64,000 bases of DNA, taken from an uncultured Mediterraneibacter sp. Lineage in GTDB: Bacteria; Bacillota; Clostridia; Lachnospirales; Lachnospiraceae. A program made the position numbers and the translations under genes. Shown piece by piece: positions 25,210-35,015 of this stretch (position 1 is its first letter; each line of letters begins with the position of its first letter). The notes under the pieces were generated by a model, which worked only from the letters and a program-made list of their open reading frames with translations, was not told where the DNA came from and made no database searches. The stretch is taken from positions 50,056 through 114,055 of the forward strand of contig CALWTQ010000003.1 in the NCBI GenBank assembly GCA_944384505.1, read 5' to 3'.

Positions 25210-27045
25210 CTATTCATGGACGCTTTCAATCTGATAATATTCTGCAGAGAAGGGCCTTAGCGAAAATGTGAAAACCTCTTTTTTCCCTTCAAGAATTTCA
25301 TTGTTAAGCGAGCTTTTTCCTCCAAAGTCCGGGAGCTCGCTTTCAAAGATTCTGTAAAGTCTCAAGGCGCCGGGAATATGGATTTGAAACTCCTTCTGCG
25401 CGATACCGGAGAAGTTGAATACGGCGGCGATCCGCTCCTTGTCCGGGTGAGAGATGTCTGAGCAGGAGAAGCTGTCCGTGCTGATCCGTTCAAAGGCATA
25501 GACGCACCTGTCCTCCGCTTTGCACTCCAGCCACTGAAAACCTTTCGGATCATAGTCCATTTCATAAAAAGCGGGATGTTCCAGATAGAAATGGTTCAGC
25601 GCTTTTATAAAGCGGTGAAAGTCCTGGTGAGCAGGATGGGAAAGGAGATTCCAGTCCTGTTCTCTTTTTTCATCCCATTCTCTGAAATGTCCGATTTCAT
25701 TTCCCATAAAGTTTAACTTCTTGCCCGGGTGGGCGTACATGTACATATAGAACGCCCGCGCCTGTGGAAATTTTATCTCATAGTCGCCGAACATTTTCTG
25801 GAGAATTGTCGCCTTCCCATGGACAACTTCATCATGGGAGAGCGGCAGCAGATAACGTTCGTCGTAGTAGTAGGCCATGGAGAATGTAAGCTTGTGATAA
25901 TCCGCTCCGCGGTACAGAGGATCCGTGCGGAAATAGTTCAGCGTGTCATTCATCCAGCCCATATCCCATTTATAATCAAAGCCGAGTCCGCCCTTTTCCG
26001 GTGATTCTGTTACTTTTGGAAAACAGGTGGAATCTTCTGCGGCCAGGATCACCGAGGGGTGTAGTTTTTTTAAACCGCGGTTCATGGTTTTCAGGAATTC
26101 CACTGCATTCGAGTTCACGCCCCGTTCAGGGGTTCCCTGCCAGTAGATCGCGCGGCTGATGGCGTCCATGCGCAGTCCGTCGATATGGTATTCTGTAAGC
26201 CAGTAGTTTGCCGCAGATTGGAGGAAGCTTCTGACTTCACCCCGAGAGTGCATGAAATTACAGCTCCCCCATTCGCTCTGTCCCACTGCAGCGTGAGGAT
26301 ACTCGTACAGAGAAGTGCCGTCATAGTGAGCCAGGGCATACCAGTCTACAGCGAAATGGACTGGAACAAAATCGAGAATAATACCGATATTATTCTGATG
26401 GCAGGCATCCACAAACGCTTTTAACTGGTCAGCTGTTCCGTATCTGGAGGTGGGACTGTAAAATCCGGTCCCCTGATAGCCCCAGGATTCATCGCTGGGA
26501 TATTCGTTCAGAGGCATAATTTCCAGATAATTGTACCCGTTGTCTTTGAGGTATGGGATCAGATATTCTGCCATTTCATCATAACTGTACCAGGAGTCCG
26601 GCTCATCCGAAGGTTTTTTAAAAGATCCGAAATGGATCTCATAAATATTGAGGGGAGAACGCCGCTTATCCGTGCGCTCTTTCAGCCAGGAATTGTCATG
26701 GAAATGGTAAGCTGTCATATCGCGGATGATGGATGCTGTGCCCGGACGCAGTTCCATTCCGAAGCCGTAAGGATCGCAGTGATCTATATATTCTCCGGCA
26801 GTGTCATAAATGCGGTATTTGTACATCATTCCCGGCTGAGCCAATGGAACAGAAACTTCCCAGAAATTTCCGTCATGTACTTTCTCCATCGGGATTTCTT
26901 CCCATTTGCTGAATTCTCCGATCACGGAAATCTTTGAGGCAGACGGGGCGAAAGTGCGGAAGACGGTTCCGCCTTTGAAAAAATGGGCTCCGAGATATTT
27001 GTAGGCGTCAAAGCATTTTCCGGTATAGAAATCATAAAAATCCAT
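25210..27045 (-). CDS. glgB: 1,4-alpha-glucan branching enzyme
   Basis: GH13 enzyme forming alpha-1,6 branches in glycogen, about 611 aa. The N-terminal CBM48 domain (VFRTFAPSASKISVIGEF) precedes the barrel. Catalytic residues: nucleophile Asp in GLRMDAIS, acid/base Glu in ILAAEDST, and the third Asp in LPLSHDEVVHGK. EIHFGSF and WGYQGTGFYSPTSRYG are typical of the family. The ATG at 27045 (MDFYDFYTGK) has AGGAGG at 9 nt; the ATG at 27051 is nearer and also possible. No other glg gene is in the window, so it may not belong to a full glycogen operon. Confidence 0.93.
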   Translation of the reverse strand: MDFYDFYTGKCFDAYKYLGAHFFKGGTVFRTFAPSASKISVIGEFSKWEEIPMEKVHDGNFWEVSVPLAQPGMMYKYRIYDTAGEYIDHCDPYGFGMELRPGTASIIRDMTAYHFHDNSWLKERTDKRRSPLNIYEIHFGSFKKPSDEPDSWYSYDEMAEYLIPYLKDNGYNYLEIMPLNEYPSDESWGYQGTGFYSPTSRYGTADQLKAFVDACHQNNIGIILDFVPVHFAVDWYALAHYDGTSLYEYPHAAVGQSEWGSCNFMHSRGEVRSFLQSAANYWLTEYHIDGLRMDAISRAIYWQGTPERGVNSNAVEFLKTMNRGLKKLHPSVILAAEDSTCFPKVTESPEKGGLGFDYKWDMGWMNDTLNYFRTDPLYRGADYHKLTFSMAYYYDERYLLPLSHDEVVHGKATILQKMFGDYEIKFPQARAFYMYMYAHPGKKLNFMGNEIGHFREWDEKREQDWNLLSHPAHQDFHRFIKALNHFYLEHPAFYEMDYDPKGFQWLECKAEDRCVYAFERISTDSFSCSDISHPDKERIAAVFNFSGIAQKEFQIHIPGALRLYRIFESELPDFGGKSSLNNEILEGKKEVFTFSLRPFSAEYYQIESVHE

Positions 27046-27234
27046 AAACATTGTCCTCCTGATAATCGACACGAGTCGGTTTTTGCGGTATGATTATTGT
27101 ATCTCGGGGGAATAACAGAGTCCACCGACAATTCTGCAGAAATGACGGAAAAACAACGGTTCTGGGGAAAGTGTCGGATAAAAGAGAACCGCTGAGTAAA
27201 GGAAGCGTGTAATTATGGTGAAAGAGGGGGAAAA

Positions 27235-27771
27235 ATGGATCTCAGGATTGAAAAGACTAAGAAAGCGATCAGAAACGCATTTATAGAACTGCGCGCTAAA
27301 AAGCCGCTGGAAAAGATTACAGTAAAAGAGCTGTGCGCTCTGGCGTGTATTAATAAATCTACATTCTATTCCCATTATGAGGACGTTTATGCGCTGTCAG
27401 ACGCTATGGAGAAGGAGACCGTAGAGTCTATAATCCGCAGTATCAGTCATCTGAAAGAGTATACGCTGGACAGTCCGGATGAGTTTACGAGAGAACTCTG
27501 CCTGGCCTTTATGTCCCAGACATCACTGATAAAAATCGTATTTTCGGGGAAAGAGCAGAATCATCTTGGAAACCGGCTGGATTCGGAGCTTAAAAAACTG
27601 ATTTTTAAAAAGTATCCGGAACTGGAGCATGATATGGAGAAAAATATACTTCTCTCATACAGTATACAAGGGGCATACCACGCCTATCTGAATAATCCGG
27701 ATGCAGATATGGAAGTCTTTGTGGCAACGATTGAGAAGATAGTGAAGCAGTTAAGGCCGCTGGTGGATTGA
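27235..27771 (+). CDS. TetR/AcrR-family regulator
   Basis: 178-aa regulator. The N-terminal helix-turn-helix is visible in KAIRNAFIELRAKKPLEKIT and VKELCALACINKSTFYSHY. The C-terminal half is helical, with a DhaS-like pattern. It is divergent from glgB across 189 bp. No clear operator was identified. A GGGGG-type Shine-Dalgarno precedes the ATG. Confidence 0.88.
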   Translation: MDLRIEKTKKAIRNAFIELRAKKPLEKITVKELCALACINKSTFYSHYEDVYALSDAMEKETVESIIRSISHLKEYTLDSPDEFTRELCLAFMSQTSLIKIVFSGKEQNHLGNRLDSELKKLIFKKYPELEHDMEKNILLSYSIQGAYHAYLNNPDADMEVFVATIEKIVKQLRPLVD

Positions 27772-27954
27772 AATTTAAAGTATGATGGATTGGGCGTCAG
27801 GGGAGAAGGATGGATGGTTAGATTCGACTAAAAATAGTACTCACCTCTTGCCGTGGATTAAGGGCCTGCGATGTCAGAACTTGTACGGAAACCTTTAAGG
27901 TTACTTGATGAGAAACGAAAGATCAAGACCGCATTTTTGTTTTAGCAGATGAAT

Positions 27955-27998
27955 AACAGTGGCAGGCGTGACTCATTGGAATCACGCCTGCCACTGTT
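27955..27998. terminator. Long intrinsic terminator between TetR gene and the amino-acid ABC ATPase
   Basis: A perfect 17-bp stem (27955-27971 with 27982-27998) has a 10-nt loop. It lies between converging genes. The rest of 27772-27954 has no recognised gene. It contains one 24-codon ORF at 27871 without a ribosome-binding site. Confidence 0.85.
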
Positions 27999-28053
27999 TC
28001 GAGCTGTCTATTTCCTGGCAGCCTTTTGATATAACCGTATTTTTCCTGAATAT

Positions 28054-28779
28054 TTATAAAACCTTTGATAAAAAGTCCTGCGTCCTCTGATTCTGCGGAT
28101 TCCCGAAAAGTTCTTGTGGTGTATTCTCTTCAATAATCCTGCCTTCATCCATGAAGAGTACTCTGTCGCCAACCTCTCTTGCAAATCCCATCTCATGAGT
28201 AACGACAACCATAGTAATTCCTGATGCCGCAAGTTCTTTCATAACAGCGAGCACTTCTCCGACCATTTCGGGATCCAGCGCGGATGTGGGCTCATCGAAC
28301 AGCATGATGTCCGGTTCCATTGCCAGAGCCCGGGCAATTGCAACACGCTGCTTCTGACCGCCGGAGAGCTGATCAGGATAGCTCTGCGCTTTTTCAGACA
28401 GCCCAACTCTGTCTAACAGTTCCATGGCGCGCTTTTCCGCCTGTTCTTTCGGAACCTTTTTCGCATAGACAGGCGCAACGCACATATTTTTTAGGATGTT
28501 CATATTAGTAAAGAGGTTGAACTGCTGGAATACCATTCCCATTTTCTGACGGATTTTACTGATATTTGCGCCTTTGGCCGTGATCTCAGATCCCTCAATC
28601 AGAATACTGCCGTCATCAGGAGTTTCCAGCAGATTCAGACAGCGCAGGAACGTACTTTTTCCAGAACCGCTCGGACCGATGACAACGACCACTTCACCTT
28701 TTTCAATAGATACATCAATTCCATTGAGAACTTTAAGTTTCCCAAAGCTTTTGTGCAGATTTTTAACTTCTATTATCAC
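28054..28779 (-). CDS. Polar amino-acid ABC transporter ATPase (GlnQ-like)
   Basis: 241-aa ATPase with Walker [10 protein letters not shown], signature [14 protein letters not shown], Walker [16 protein letters not shown] and switch His in [12 protein letters not shown]. The EM after DP is characteristic of polar amino-acid importers. It overlaps the permease gene by 17 bp and is the last gene of a minus-strand unit that begins with cupin genes. Confidence 0.94.
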   Translation of the reverse strand: MIIEVKNLHKSFGKLKVLNGIDVSIEKGEVVVVIGPSGSGKSTFLRCLNLLETPDDGSILIEGSEITAKGANISKIRQKMGMVFQQFNLFTNMNILKNMCVAPVYAKKVPKEQAEKRAMELLDRVGLSEKAQSYPDQLSGGQKQRVAIARALAMEPDIMLFDEPTSALDPEMVGEVLAVMKELAASGITMVVVTHEMGFAREVGDRVLFMDEGRIIEENTPQELFGNPQNQRTQDFLSKVL

Positions 28780-29422
28780 TTGCTTTTAACCTCCTCTCCA
28801 ATATGCCAACGAATTTGGTGACAATGTAAGATACTGTGAAATAGATAACAGCTACAATGATAAGAGGTTCAAACGCAAGAAATGTATTCCCGCGGATCGT
28901 ATCTGTATTATACATCAGATCGTGAATACCTATGATTGACAGCATAGATGTGTTTTTTGTAACCACGATAAATTCATTACAGAGCGCGGGAAGAATATTC
29001 TTTACAGCCTGGGGAATGACAATGAGGCGTGTTGTATGTATGTATGAAAGCCCCAGGGAGTGCGCTGCTTCGATCTGTCCCCGGTCAACGGCCTCTATTC
29101 CGGCTCTGACGATCTCTGCGACATAGGCGCCGCTGTTGATTGCAAGAGCGGCGATTCCGGCTGTGGAATCGCTCAGGCTGATGCCGAAACTATACAGTCC
29201 GAAATAGACGATATAGATTTGTACAAGAATAGGGGTGCCCCGGATAAAATTAATATACGAGACAGCTATTCCACGCAGGACTCTTAGTTTTGACAATTTC
29301 ATCAGGGCGAGCGCAACGCCCAGGATAATGCCGAAGAGAACGGAAAAGATAGCGTAGATAACTGTAATTTTGAGTCCCTCAACATAGTACATCCAATAAG
29401 TAGATAAAAATTCGAAATTCAT
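28763..29422 (-). CDS. Polar amino-acid ABC transporter permease
   Basis: 219-aa HisM/GlnP-type permease. The EAA loop [20 protein letters not shown] and the [16 protein letters not shown] segment are diagnostic. About five membrane helices are visible. It probably works as a homodimer because no second permease is present. It overlaps the ATPase gene. Confidence 0.94.
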   Translation of the reverse strand: MNFEFLSTYWMYYVEGLKITVIYAIFSVLFGIILGVALALMKLSKLRVLRGIAVSYINFIRGTPILVQIYIVYFGLYSFGISLSDSTAGIAALAINSGAYVAEIVRAGIEAVDRGQIEAAHSLGLSYIHTTRLIVIPQAVKNILPALCNEFIVVTKNTSMLSIIGIHDLMYNTDTIRGNTFLAFEPLIIVAVIYFTVSYIVTKFVGILERRLKASDNRS

Positions 29423-29511
29423 AACATCCTCTTCCTTAGTTAATAATCAGCAGAATCTCTAGGTAAAGCGGACTCAGTTATCCGTTTGATTTACTGCCTG
29501 CCAAAATAAGG

Positions 29512-29537
29512 ATTGGGCAGCGGTTCTGCTGCCCAAT
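29512..29537 (-). terminator. Intercistronic hairpin after the binding-protein gene
   Basis: A 10-bp perfect stem (29512-29521 with 29528-29537) around GGTTCT lies 11 bp downstream of the binding-protein stop. The U-run is poor. Such hairpins commonly stabilise the binding-protein message or terminate partially, so that more binding protein than permease is made. Confidence 0.6.
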
Positions 29538-29547
29538 ACGCCAGAAA

Positions 29548-30432
29548 CTACTGGATATCATCCATATCCATTAACGCAATGGCATCATTCTCCCAACGCT
29601 CCAGATCGCCGTTCGCCTGGACTTCTGTGAGTACCTTATTGATGACTACAAGGAGATCTTCATTGTTGTCCTTTCTGACAAGAATACAGGAACCGGAGTC
29701 CTCTTCGTCAGTCAGTGCATACTGAATTGCGGACATTGCAAGATCGTCATTGTTCTCCGCATATAGTGTCGCGACAACATAGTCAAGAACGACTCCGTCA
29801 ACACTGCCGCTCTTCAATGCAGCGACCAGATCTGGAATTTTTCCGAGTTCGCTTGTCTTAGCGTTGGGATAACGGGTCGGGAAGGTTGTTGACTGGATGG
29901 ATCCTTTGAGGATGCCGATGGTCATTCCGGACAGGTCGCTGTCCTCTGTAACAGTGTCAACATTGTCATCCCGCATAAGCACTACCTGTATAGAACGGTG
30001 ATATGGTTCGGAGAATGACGCATTCTGCGCACGCTCCTCTGAATACGCAAGTCCCGGCAGGAAATCTACCTTTCCGGTTGCAAGTGCAGGGAGGAGGCCG
30101 TCAAACGACATATCTTCCACAACAAGCTCTACGCCGAGTTCATCTGCGATTGCCTGTCCGAGTTCGATGTCGAATCCGACGATCTCGTCTTTGCCGTCAA
30201 TTGTCTTGTGGAATTCAAATGGGGCATATGTCGCATTTACACCCATAACGATTTTGCCTTCTTCTTTGATCTTTGCCATTGTCTCGCCGTCACTGCTTTC
30301 AGAACTTTTGGCGTCAGAACTCTCACTGTTAGAACCGCTGCCGGAATTTCCGCTGCTGCCGCATGCTGCAAGGGCGGACATCATGGTAAGAGACAACAAT
30401 ACAGCTAACATTTTCACACATTTCTTTTTCAT
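29548..30432 (-). CDS. Polar amino-acid ABC transporter substrate-binding lipoprotein
   Basis: 294 aa. Signal sequence with lipobox LAAC, lipidated Cys at 24, then a Ser/Gly/Asp-rich linker and the family 3 binding-protein fold. GKIVMGVNATYAPFEFH and GFDIELGQAIADELG are the ligand-site hallmarks. It lies between two bicupins and the permease. The amino acid bound is not identifiable from sequence. Confidence 0.93.
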   Translation of the reverse strand: MKKKCVKMLAVLLSLTMMSALAACGSSGNSGSGSNSESSDAKSSESSDGETMAKIKEEGKIVMGVNATYAPFEFHKTIDGKDEIVGFDIELGQAIADELGVELVVEDMSFDGLLPALATGKVDFLPGLAYSEERAQNASFSEPYHRSIQVVLMRDDNVDTVTEDSDLSGMTIGILKGSIQSTTFPTRYPNAKTSELGKIPDLVAALKSGSVDGVVLDYVVATLYAENNDDLAMSAIQYALTDEEDSGSCILVRKDNNEDLLVVINKVLTEVQANGDLERWENDAIALMDMDDIQ

Positions 30433-30453
30433 CTTTTTTCTCCTTTTCTTTAT

Positions 30454-31197
30454 TTATACTTCTGAACCCGGGTAACCGTCTCTCCCTACAGGGAATCCCT
30501 CAGATGCGAATTTGATCCATATATAATGGATTCCTTTTCCGGGAGCGGCTTTCGCGCCGAACGGAGTACCTTTGGGAACAAAAAATGCATCGCCATTTCC
30601 TGCATTATATTCAGAGCCGTCTATCGTGTAAGTAAAGTCAGATTCTGGCAATACATAATTCCATTGTTGAAAATTGTCCTCACAGTGCTCTTTTACAAAA
30701 GCACTTTCTCCTTCACCGTCATTTATACCGGCAAACCATCTGCCAAATGCAGTGTCCAGCACCAGACGGCGGCTCTCGATCGAGGAACCGGCGCCTCCGG
30801 TATAATATTCGGTAAAGCGGAATCCTTCTGATCTCTTTCTCATATTCGGAAGGATAATGTGGTAATCGATATATTCTTTCTGGTCATAGGCATTCATAAC
30901 GCCGATCCAGTGTACGAATTTCAGATCTTCTTTCCCGGCCTCAATCCAGAAACTTTCCTTATCAAAGTTTGGGATAAAGATGCAGGGCTCTTCAATGTTC
31001 CAGGCTCTGTTCTTTGTGGCCGCATATCCGGTCGGATTAAGAAAGAAAAACATCTGCATCCTGTCAGTCAAACCGAACAGCTGCGGTTCATATCTGTGCC
31101 CGGCTTTCAGCGTGCACTCATACCATACGAATTCCGGATGACTTCCGGGGGTCAGTTCTCTTCTTGTCAATCCTTCAGTTTTTTCTAATTGTGTCAT
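30454..31197 (-). CDS. Bicupin protein 1
   Basis: 247 aa, two cupin domains. The C-terminal cupin has the region EHCEDNFQQWNYVLP and a later PKGTPFG, in place of the usual metal-binding His pattern. Overall form resembles (S)-ureidoglycine aminohydrolase-like bicupins, but the metal ligands are less complete than in bicupin 2. It lies 21 bp upstream of the binding-protein gene and 1 bp after bicupin 2. Function not assigned. A role in metabolising the imported compound is inferred. Confidence 0.75.
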   Translation of the reverse strand: MTQLEKTEGLTRRELTPGSHPEFVWYECTLKAGHRYEPQLFGLTDRMQMFFFLNPTGYAATKNRAWNIEEPCIFIPNFDKESFWIEAGKEDLKFVHWIGVMNAYDQKEYIDYHIILPNMRKRSEGFRFTEYYTGGAGSSIESRRLVLDTAFGRWFAGINDGEGESAFVKEHCEDNFQQWNYVLPESDFTYTIDGSEYNAGNGDAFFVPKGTPFGAKAAPGKGIHYIWIKFASEGFPVGRDGYPGSEV

Positions 31198-31198
31198 T

Positions 31199-31936
31199 TT
31201 ATAATTCCTCCCATGCTCTGTTTAATTCAAACCAGACATAATTGATATAGCCGTCTGCTGTGCAGCTCGAACCATGTGACGTCCCGTGGGGAGTAAAAGA
31301 GATGTCCCCGGCTCTGACAGGAATTTCCTTCCCGCCCGCGACATAATCAAACTCTGAGCCGTCCAGCATAAAATACCACTGTTCAAGCGTTGGATGCGTG
31401 TGCTGGCCGATAAAATCCGGACCTGCGCCGATATTCCATCCCATTGTATACCGTCCCAGATGCCTGCCTGCAATAATGCTGTGAGAAACTACTCTGGAAC
31501 CGGATTCCTGGGTGAATCCTTCTGTATATTCAATGGATTCGCGAAGCCTTACAAATCTTGGCAGAATATAGTGACAGTTCTCCATCTGTCTGCGATCAAC
31601 ATCCGTCATCGGGCCTGTTATACGGTAGAAACAGAGTTCATTTTCGCCCGATGTGACAGAAAGCCCGGCTCTGTCAAAATCAGGGATAAATACAGCCTGA
31701 TCGTCAATTTCATAGATGGTATTCCCATATCTTACGAAGCCGCCTGTTGTTGTGAAGAAAAGGATCTGCATTTTATCTTCTTTTGAAAATGTGCTGATTG
31801 TCTGTGTTTTCCCCGGTTTCAGCCGGCAGCTCGTAATCCGGATGCCAGGACAGGCGACGGGAACTTCAGATTGGGCAAATCCATCCTTATATGTATACAG
31901 AAGCTCTTCTGATTTAATTATTTTGATTTCCTGCAT
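31199..31936 (-). CDS. Bicupin protein 2
   Basis: About 245 aa, two cupin domains. The C-terminal cupin has a good metal site pattern: GQHTHPTLEQWYFMLDG, then TPHGTSHGSS. I start at 31936 (MQEIKIIKSEELL), which has GAGGGG about 7 nt upstream; the longer in-frame start has no support. It ends 1 bp before bicupin 1. Its C-terminal 70 residues are closely similar to the truncated copy just upstream, so the operon once had three such genes. Confidence 0.8.
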   Translation of the reverse strand: MQEIKIIKSEELLYTYKDGFAQSEVPVACPGIRITSCRLKPGKTQTISTFSKEDKMQILFFTTTGGFVRYGNTIYEIDDQAVFIPDFDRAGLSVTSGENELCFYRITGPMTDVDRRQMENCHYILPRFVRLRESIEYTEGFTQESGSRVVSHSIIAGRHLGRYTMGWNIGAGPDFIGQHTHPTLEQWYFMLDGSEFDYVAGGKEIPVRAGDISFTPHGTSHGSSCTADGYINYVWFELNRAWEEL

Positions 31937-31961
31937 ATGGCTTCCCCTCTGACTTTCTTTC

Positions 31962-32184
31962 CTATATATTATCCCAGGCACGATTCATCTCAAACCAAAG
32001 GTAATTGATTGTTCCGTCCTTTTCACAGGAAGAACCGTGAGACATGCCATGAGGGGTATAGGAGACATCTCCTTCTTTTACTGCCATGGGAGTATCTCCG
32101 GCATTGTATATAAAGTCAGCGCCGTCCAGCATAAAGTACCACTGATCGATAGTAGGATGCGTATGCTGACCGACAAAATTTCTA
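31962..32184 (-). pseudogene. Truncated third bicupin (C-terminal domain only)
   Basis: The frame encodes about 73 residues (NFVGQHTHPTIDQWYFM through HGMSHGSS to FEMNRAWDNI). This aligns with the end of bicupin 2 with only scattered changes. The N-terminal 170 or so residues are absent. Homology stops near 32184, where an unrelated sequence carrying the clpB promoter begins. The frame stays open upstream to an ATG at 32342, but that part has no cupin character. It is the first member of the minus-strand cupin/ABC unit. Confidence 0.85.
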
Positions 32185-32230
32185 CAAAATATAAAAGCAG
32201 ACAGTTGACGGGCACATGTATTTTTATAAA

Positions 32231-32257
32231 TTAGCACTCGAGGCTTGACTTGGCTAA
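32231..32257 (+). promoter_or_regulatory. CIRCE-like HrcA operator upstream of clpB
   Basis: The left half TTAGCACTC (32231-32239) is a perfect CIRCE half. After the standard 9-nt spacer the right half is CTTGGCTAA (32249-32257), which keeps GCTAA but has lost the GAGT part. The overlap with the clpB -35 box supports function. The degenerate right half makes it less certain. Confidence 0.6.
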
Positions 32258-32273
32258 CAATATCTGCTATATT
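32245..32273 (+). promoter_or_regulatory. clpB promoter
   Basis: TTGACT (32245-32250), a 17-nt spacer and TATATT (32268-32273). Start point around 32280, giving a leader of about 95 nt. Confidence 0.75.
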
Positions 32274-32375
32274 TCTACTAGAACACGAAAAGATGTGCAC
32301 CTTATGTCCGTCGGGCAGCGCTGCATTGCTTATCGGTTCCATATTGATTTATGAGATCAGAAGGAGGGAAGTACC

Positions 32376-34979
32376 ATGAATATTAATAGATTTACGCAGA
32401 ATTCACTACAGGCTGTCCAGAACTGTGAGAAGATCGCCGCAGATAATGGAAACCAGGAACTGGCGCAGGAGCATCTGCTCTACGCGCTGCTGACGCAGGA
32501 TGACAGCCTGATTTTAAAATTACTTGAGAAAATGAGTATCCAGGGCCAGCTCTTCATTAACCGTGTGGAGCAGGCGATTGCTAAGCGGCCGAAAGTCCAG
32601 GGCGGCAAGGCTTACGTAGGACAGGATCTCAACAATGCCCTTATCCACGCAGAGGATGAGGCAAAACAGATGGGAGACGAATATGTATCCGTTGAGCATT
32701 TGTTTCTTTCCCTGTTAAAATATGCAAGTAAAGATATGAAGCAGCTTTACCGGGAATTTGGCATCAGCCGTGAGGGGTTCCTTCACGCGCTGTCAACAGT
32801 CCGCGGAAATCAGCGTGTGACCAGCGACAACCCGGAGGCAACTTATGACACATTGAATAAATATGGTCAGGATCTGGTGGAAAGAGCCCGAGAGCAGAAG
32901 CTGGATCCGGTCATCGGCCGTGATGAGGAGATCCGTAATGTGATTCGGATTCTTTCTCGTAAGACGAAGAATAACCCGGTGCTTATCGGTGAGCCCGGCG
33001 TAGGTAAGACCGCAGTGGCAGAAGGGCTGGCGCAGAGGATTGTCAGCGGGGACGTTCCGGAGGGACTGAAAGATAAGACGATTTTCTCCCTTGATATGGG
33101 GGCTCTTGTGGCTGGTGCGAAGTACCGGGGTGAATTTGAGGAACGTCTGAAAGCGGTTCTCGAAGAAGTAAAGAACAGTGACGGGAAGATCATCCTGTTT
33201 ATCGATGAGCTGCATACTATTGTGGGAGCAGGCAAGACAGACGGCGCGATGGATGCGGGCAATATGTTGAAGCCTATGCTGGCAAGAGGCGAGCTGCACT
33301 GTATCGGCGCTACAACGCTGGATGAATACCGCCAGTATATTGAGAAGGATGCGGCTCTTGAGAGACGTTTTCAGCCGGTTATGGTAGATGAACCGAGCGT
33401 GGAGGATACGATTTCCATTCTCCGAGGATTAAAAGAGCGGTATGAAGTATACCATGGCGTGAAGATAACGGACAGCGCTCTTGTTGCTGCCGCAACACTT
33501 TCTAACCGTTATATCTCCGACCGGTTCCTGCCGGATAAGGCTATTGACCTGGTAGACGAAGCGTGCGCGCTGATCAAGACGGAGCTGGATTCCATGCCTA
33601 CAGAGCTGGATGAGCTCAGGAGAAAAGTGATGCAGCTGCAGATTGAAGAGGAGGCTTTGAAAAAGGAAGAAGACCGCTTAAGCCGGGAGCGTCTGGAGCA
33701 TCTTCAGGAAGAACTGGCAGGCTTGAAAGAAGAGTATGCAGGCAAGAAAGTTCAGTGGGAGAATGAGAAGAAGTCCGTAGAGCGTGTTCAGAAGATCCGT
33801 GAGGAGATCGAGCAGGTCAACAAGGACATTCAGAAAGCACAGAGAGAGTATGATCTGAATAAAGCCGCTGAACTTCAGTACGGCAAACTGCCTCAGCTGC
33901 AGAAACAGCTGGAGGAAGAGGAAGACAAGGTCAAAGAAAAGGATCTGTCCCTTGTCCATGAGGCTGTGACAGATGATGAGATCGCGCGGATCGTATCCCG
34001 CTGGACCGGAATTCCTGTGGCGAAATTAAATGAGAGTGAGAGGAATAAGACTCTTCACCTGGCAGATGAACTTCACAAGAGAGTGGTAGGCCAGGACGAG
34101 GGCGTAGAGCTCGTGACAGAGGCGATTATCCGGTCAAAGGCCGGAATCAAAGACCCGTCAAAGCCTATCGGTTCGTTCCTGTTCCTCGGACCTACCGGAG
34201 TCGGTAAGACGGAGCTTGCCAAAGCGCTGGCTCAGAGCCTGTTCGATGATGAGAACAATATGGTTCGTATCGATATGAGTGAGTATATGGAGAAATATTC
34301 CGTGTCCAGGCTGATCGGAGCGCCTCCGGGATATGTGGGCTACGATGAAGGCGGACAGCTTACTGAGGCAGTCAGAAGGAAACCGTATTCGGTTGTCCTT
34401 TTTGACGAGATCGAGAAGGCCCACCCAGATGTATTTAACGTACTTCTTCAAGTACTGGACGATGGGCGGATCACGGATTCTCAGGGAAGGACTGTGGACT
34501 TCAAGAATACGATCCTGATTATGACGTCCAATATCGGAGCGAACTACCTGCTGGAAGGAATCCACGATGACGGAACAATTGATGAAAAGTGCCAGGAGTT
34601 CGTTATGAATGATCTGAAAGCTCATTTCAGACCGGAATTTTTGAACCGTCTGGATGAAATAATTATGTTCCGGCCATTGACGAAAGAGAATATCCGTGCC
34701 ATCATAGATTTGTTGATAGCAGATGTGAACAAACGGCTCAGCGAGCGCGAGCTGAGAATCGAACTTACAGAAGCGGCGAAAGATTTCGTTGTGGAGGGAG
34801 GCTACGATCCGATGTACGGCGCGAGACCGCTTAAGCGATATCTGCAGAAGAATGTGGAGACACTGGCTGCAAGGCTGATCCTGGCAGGAAATGTAGGCCG
34901 GGGAGATACGATCCTGATCGATGCGGCGGACGGAAAGCTGACTGCGAATGTGAAAGGACAGGTCACAGCGGCGGAGTAA
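32376..34979 (+). CDS. clpB: ATP-dependent chaperone ClpB
   Basis: Hexameric disaggregase (867 aa) that extracts polypeptides from aggregates with DnaK. Order: N-terminal Clp repeat domain (1-145), first AAA+ module with Walker [14 protein letters not shown] at about 203, coiled-coil M domain (about 400-525), then the second AAA+ module with Walker [14 protein letters not shown] at about 605 and [13 protein letters not shown]. The M domain distinguishes it from ClpA and ClpC. GGAGGG precedes the ATG. The CIRCE-like site suggests HrcA control. Confidence 0.97.
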   Translation: MNINRFTQNSLQAVQNCEKIAADNGNQELAQEHLLYALLTQDDSLILKLLEKMSIQGQLFINRVEQAIAKRPKVQGGKAYVGQDLNNALIHAEDEAKQMGDEYVSVEHLFLSLLKYASKDMKQLYREFGISREGFLHALSTVRGNQRVTSDNPEATYDTLNKYGQDLVERAREQKLDPVIGRDEEIRNVIRILSRKTKNNPVLIGEPGVGKTAVAEGLAQRIVSGDVPEGLKDKTIFSLDMGALVAGAKYRGEFEERLKAVLEEVKNSDGKIILFIDELHTIVGAGKTDGAMDAGNMLKPMLARGELHCIGATTLDEYRQYIEKDAALERRFQPVMVDEPSVEDTISILRGLKERYEVYHGVKITDSALVAAATLSNRYISDRFLPDKAIDLVDEACALIKTELDSMPTELDELRRKVMQLQIEEEALKKEEDRLSRERLEHLQEELAGLKEEYAGKKVQWENEKKSVERVQKIREEIEQVNKDIQKAQREYDLNKAAELQYGKLPQLQKQLEEEEDKVKEKDLSLVHEAVTDDEIARIVSRWTGIPVAKLNESERNKTLHLADELHKRVVGQDEGVELVTEAIIRSKAGIKDPSKPIGSFLFLGPTGVGKTELAKALAQSLFDDENNMVRIDMSEYMEKYSVSRLIGAPPGYVGYDEGGQLTEAVRRKPYSVVLFDEIEKAHPDVFNVLLQVLDDGRITDSQGRTVDFKNTILIMTSNIGANYLLEGIHDDGTIDEKCQEFVMNDLKAHFRPEFLNRLDEIIMFRPLTKENIRAIIDLLIADVNKRLSERELRIELTEAAKDFVVEGGYDPMYGARPLKRYLQKNVETLAARLILAGNVGRGDTILIDAADGKLTANVKGQVTAAE

Positions 34980-35015
34980 ACGCTAAAGAGCCAGTGTGAA
35001 AGGACGGATGCGCGG

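Noticed and set aside
27871-27945. A 24-codon ORF in the gap after the TetR gene
   Set aside because: No ribosome-binding site and no supporting context.
31962-32342. A complete 126-aa single-cupin gene starting at 32342
   Set aside because: The first 53 codons cover the clpB promoter and have no cupin character; only the part below about 32184 aligns with bicupin 2.
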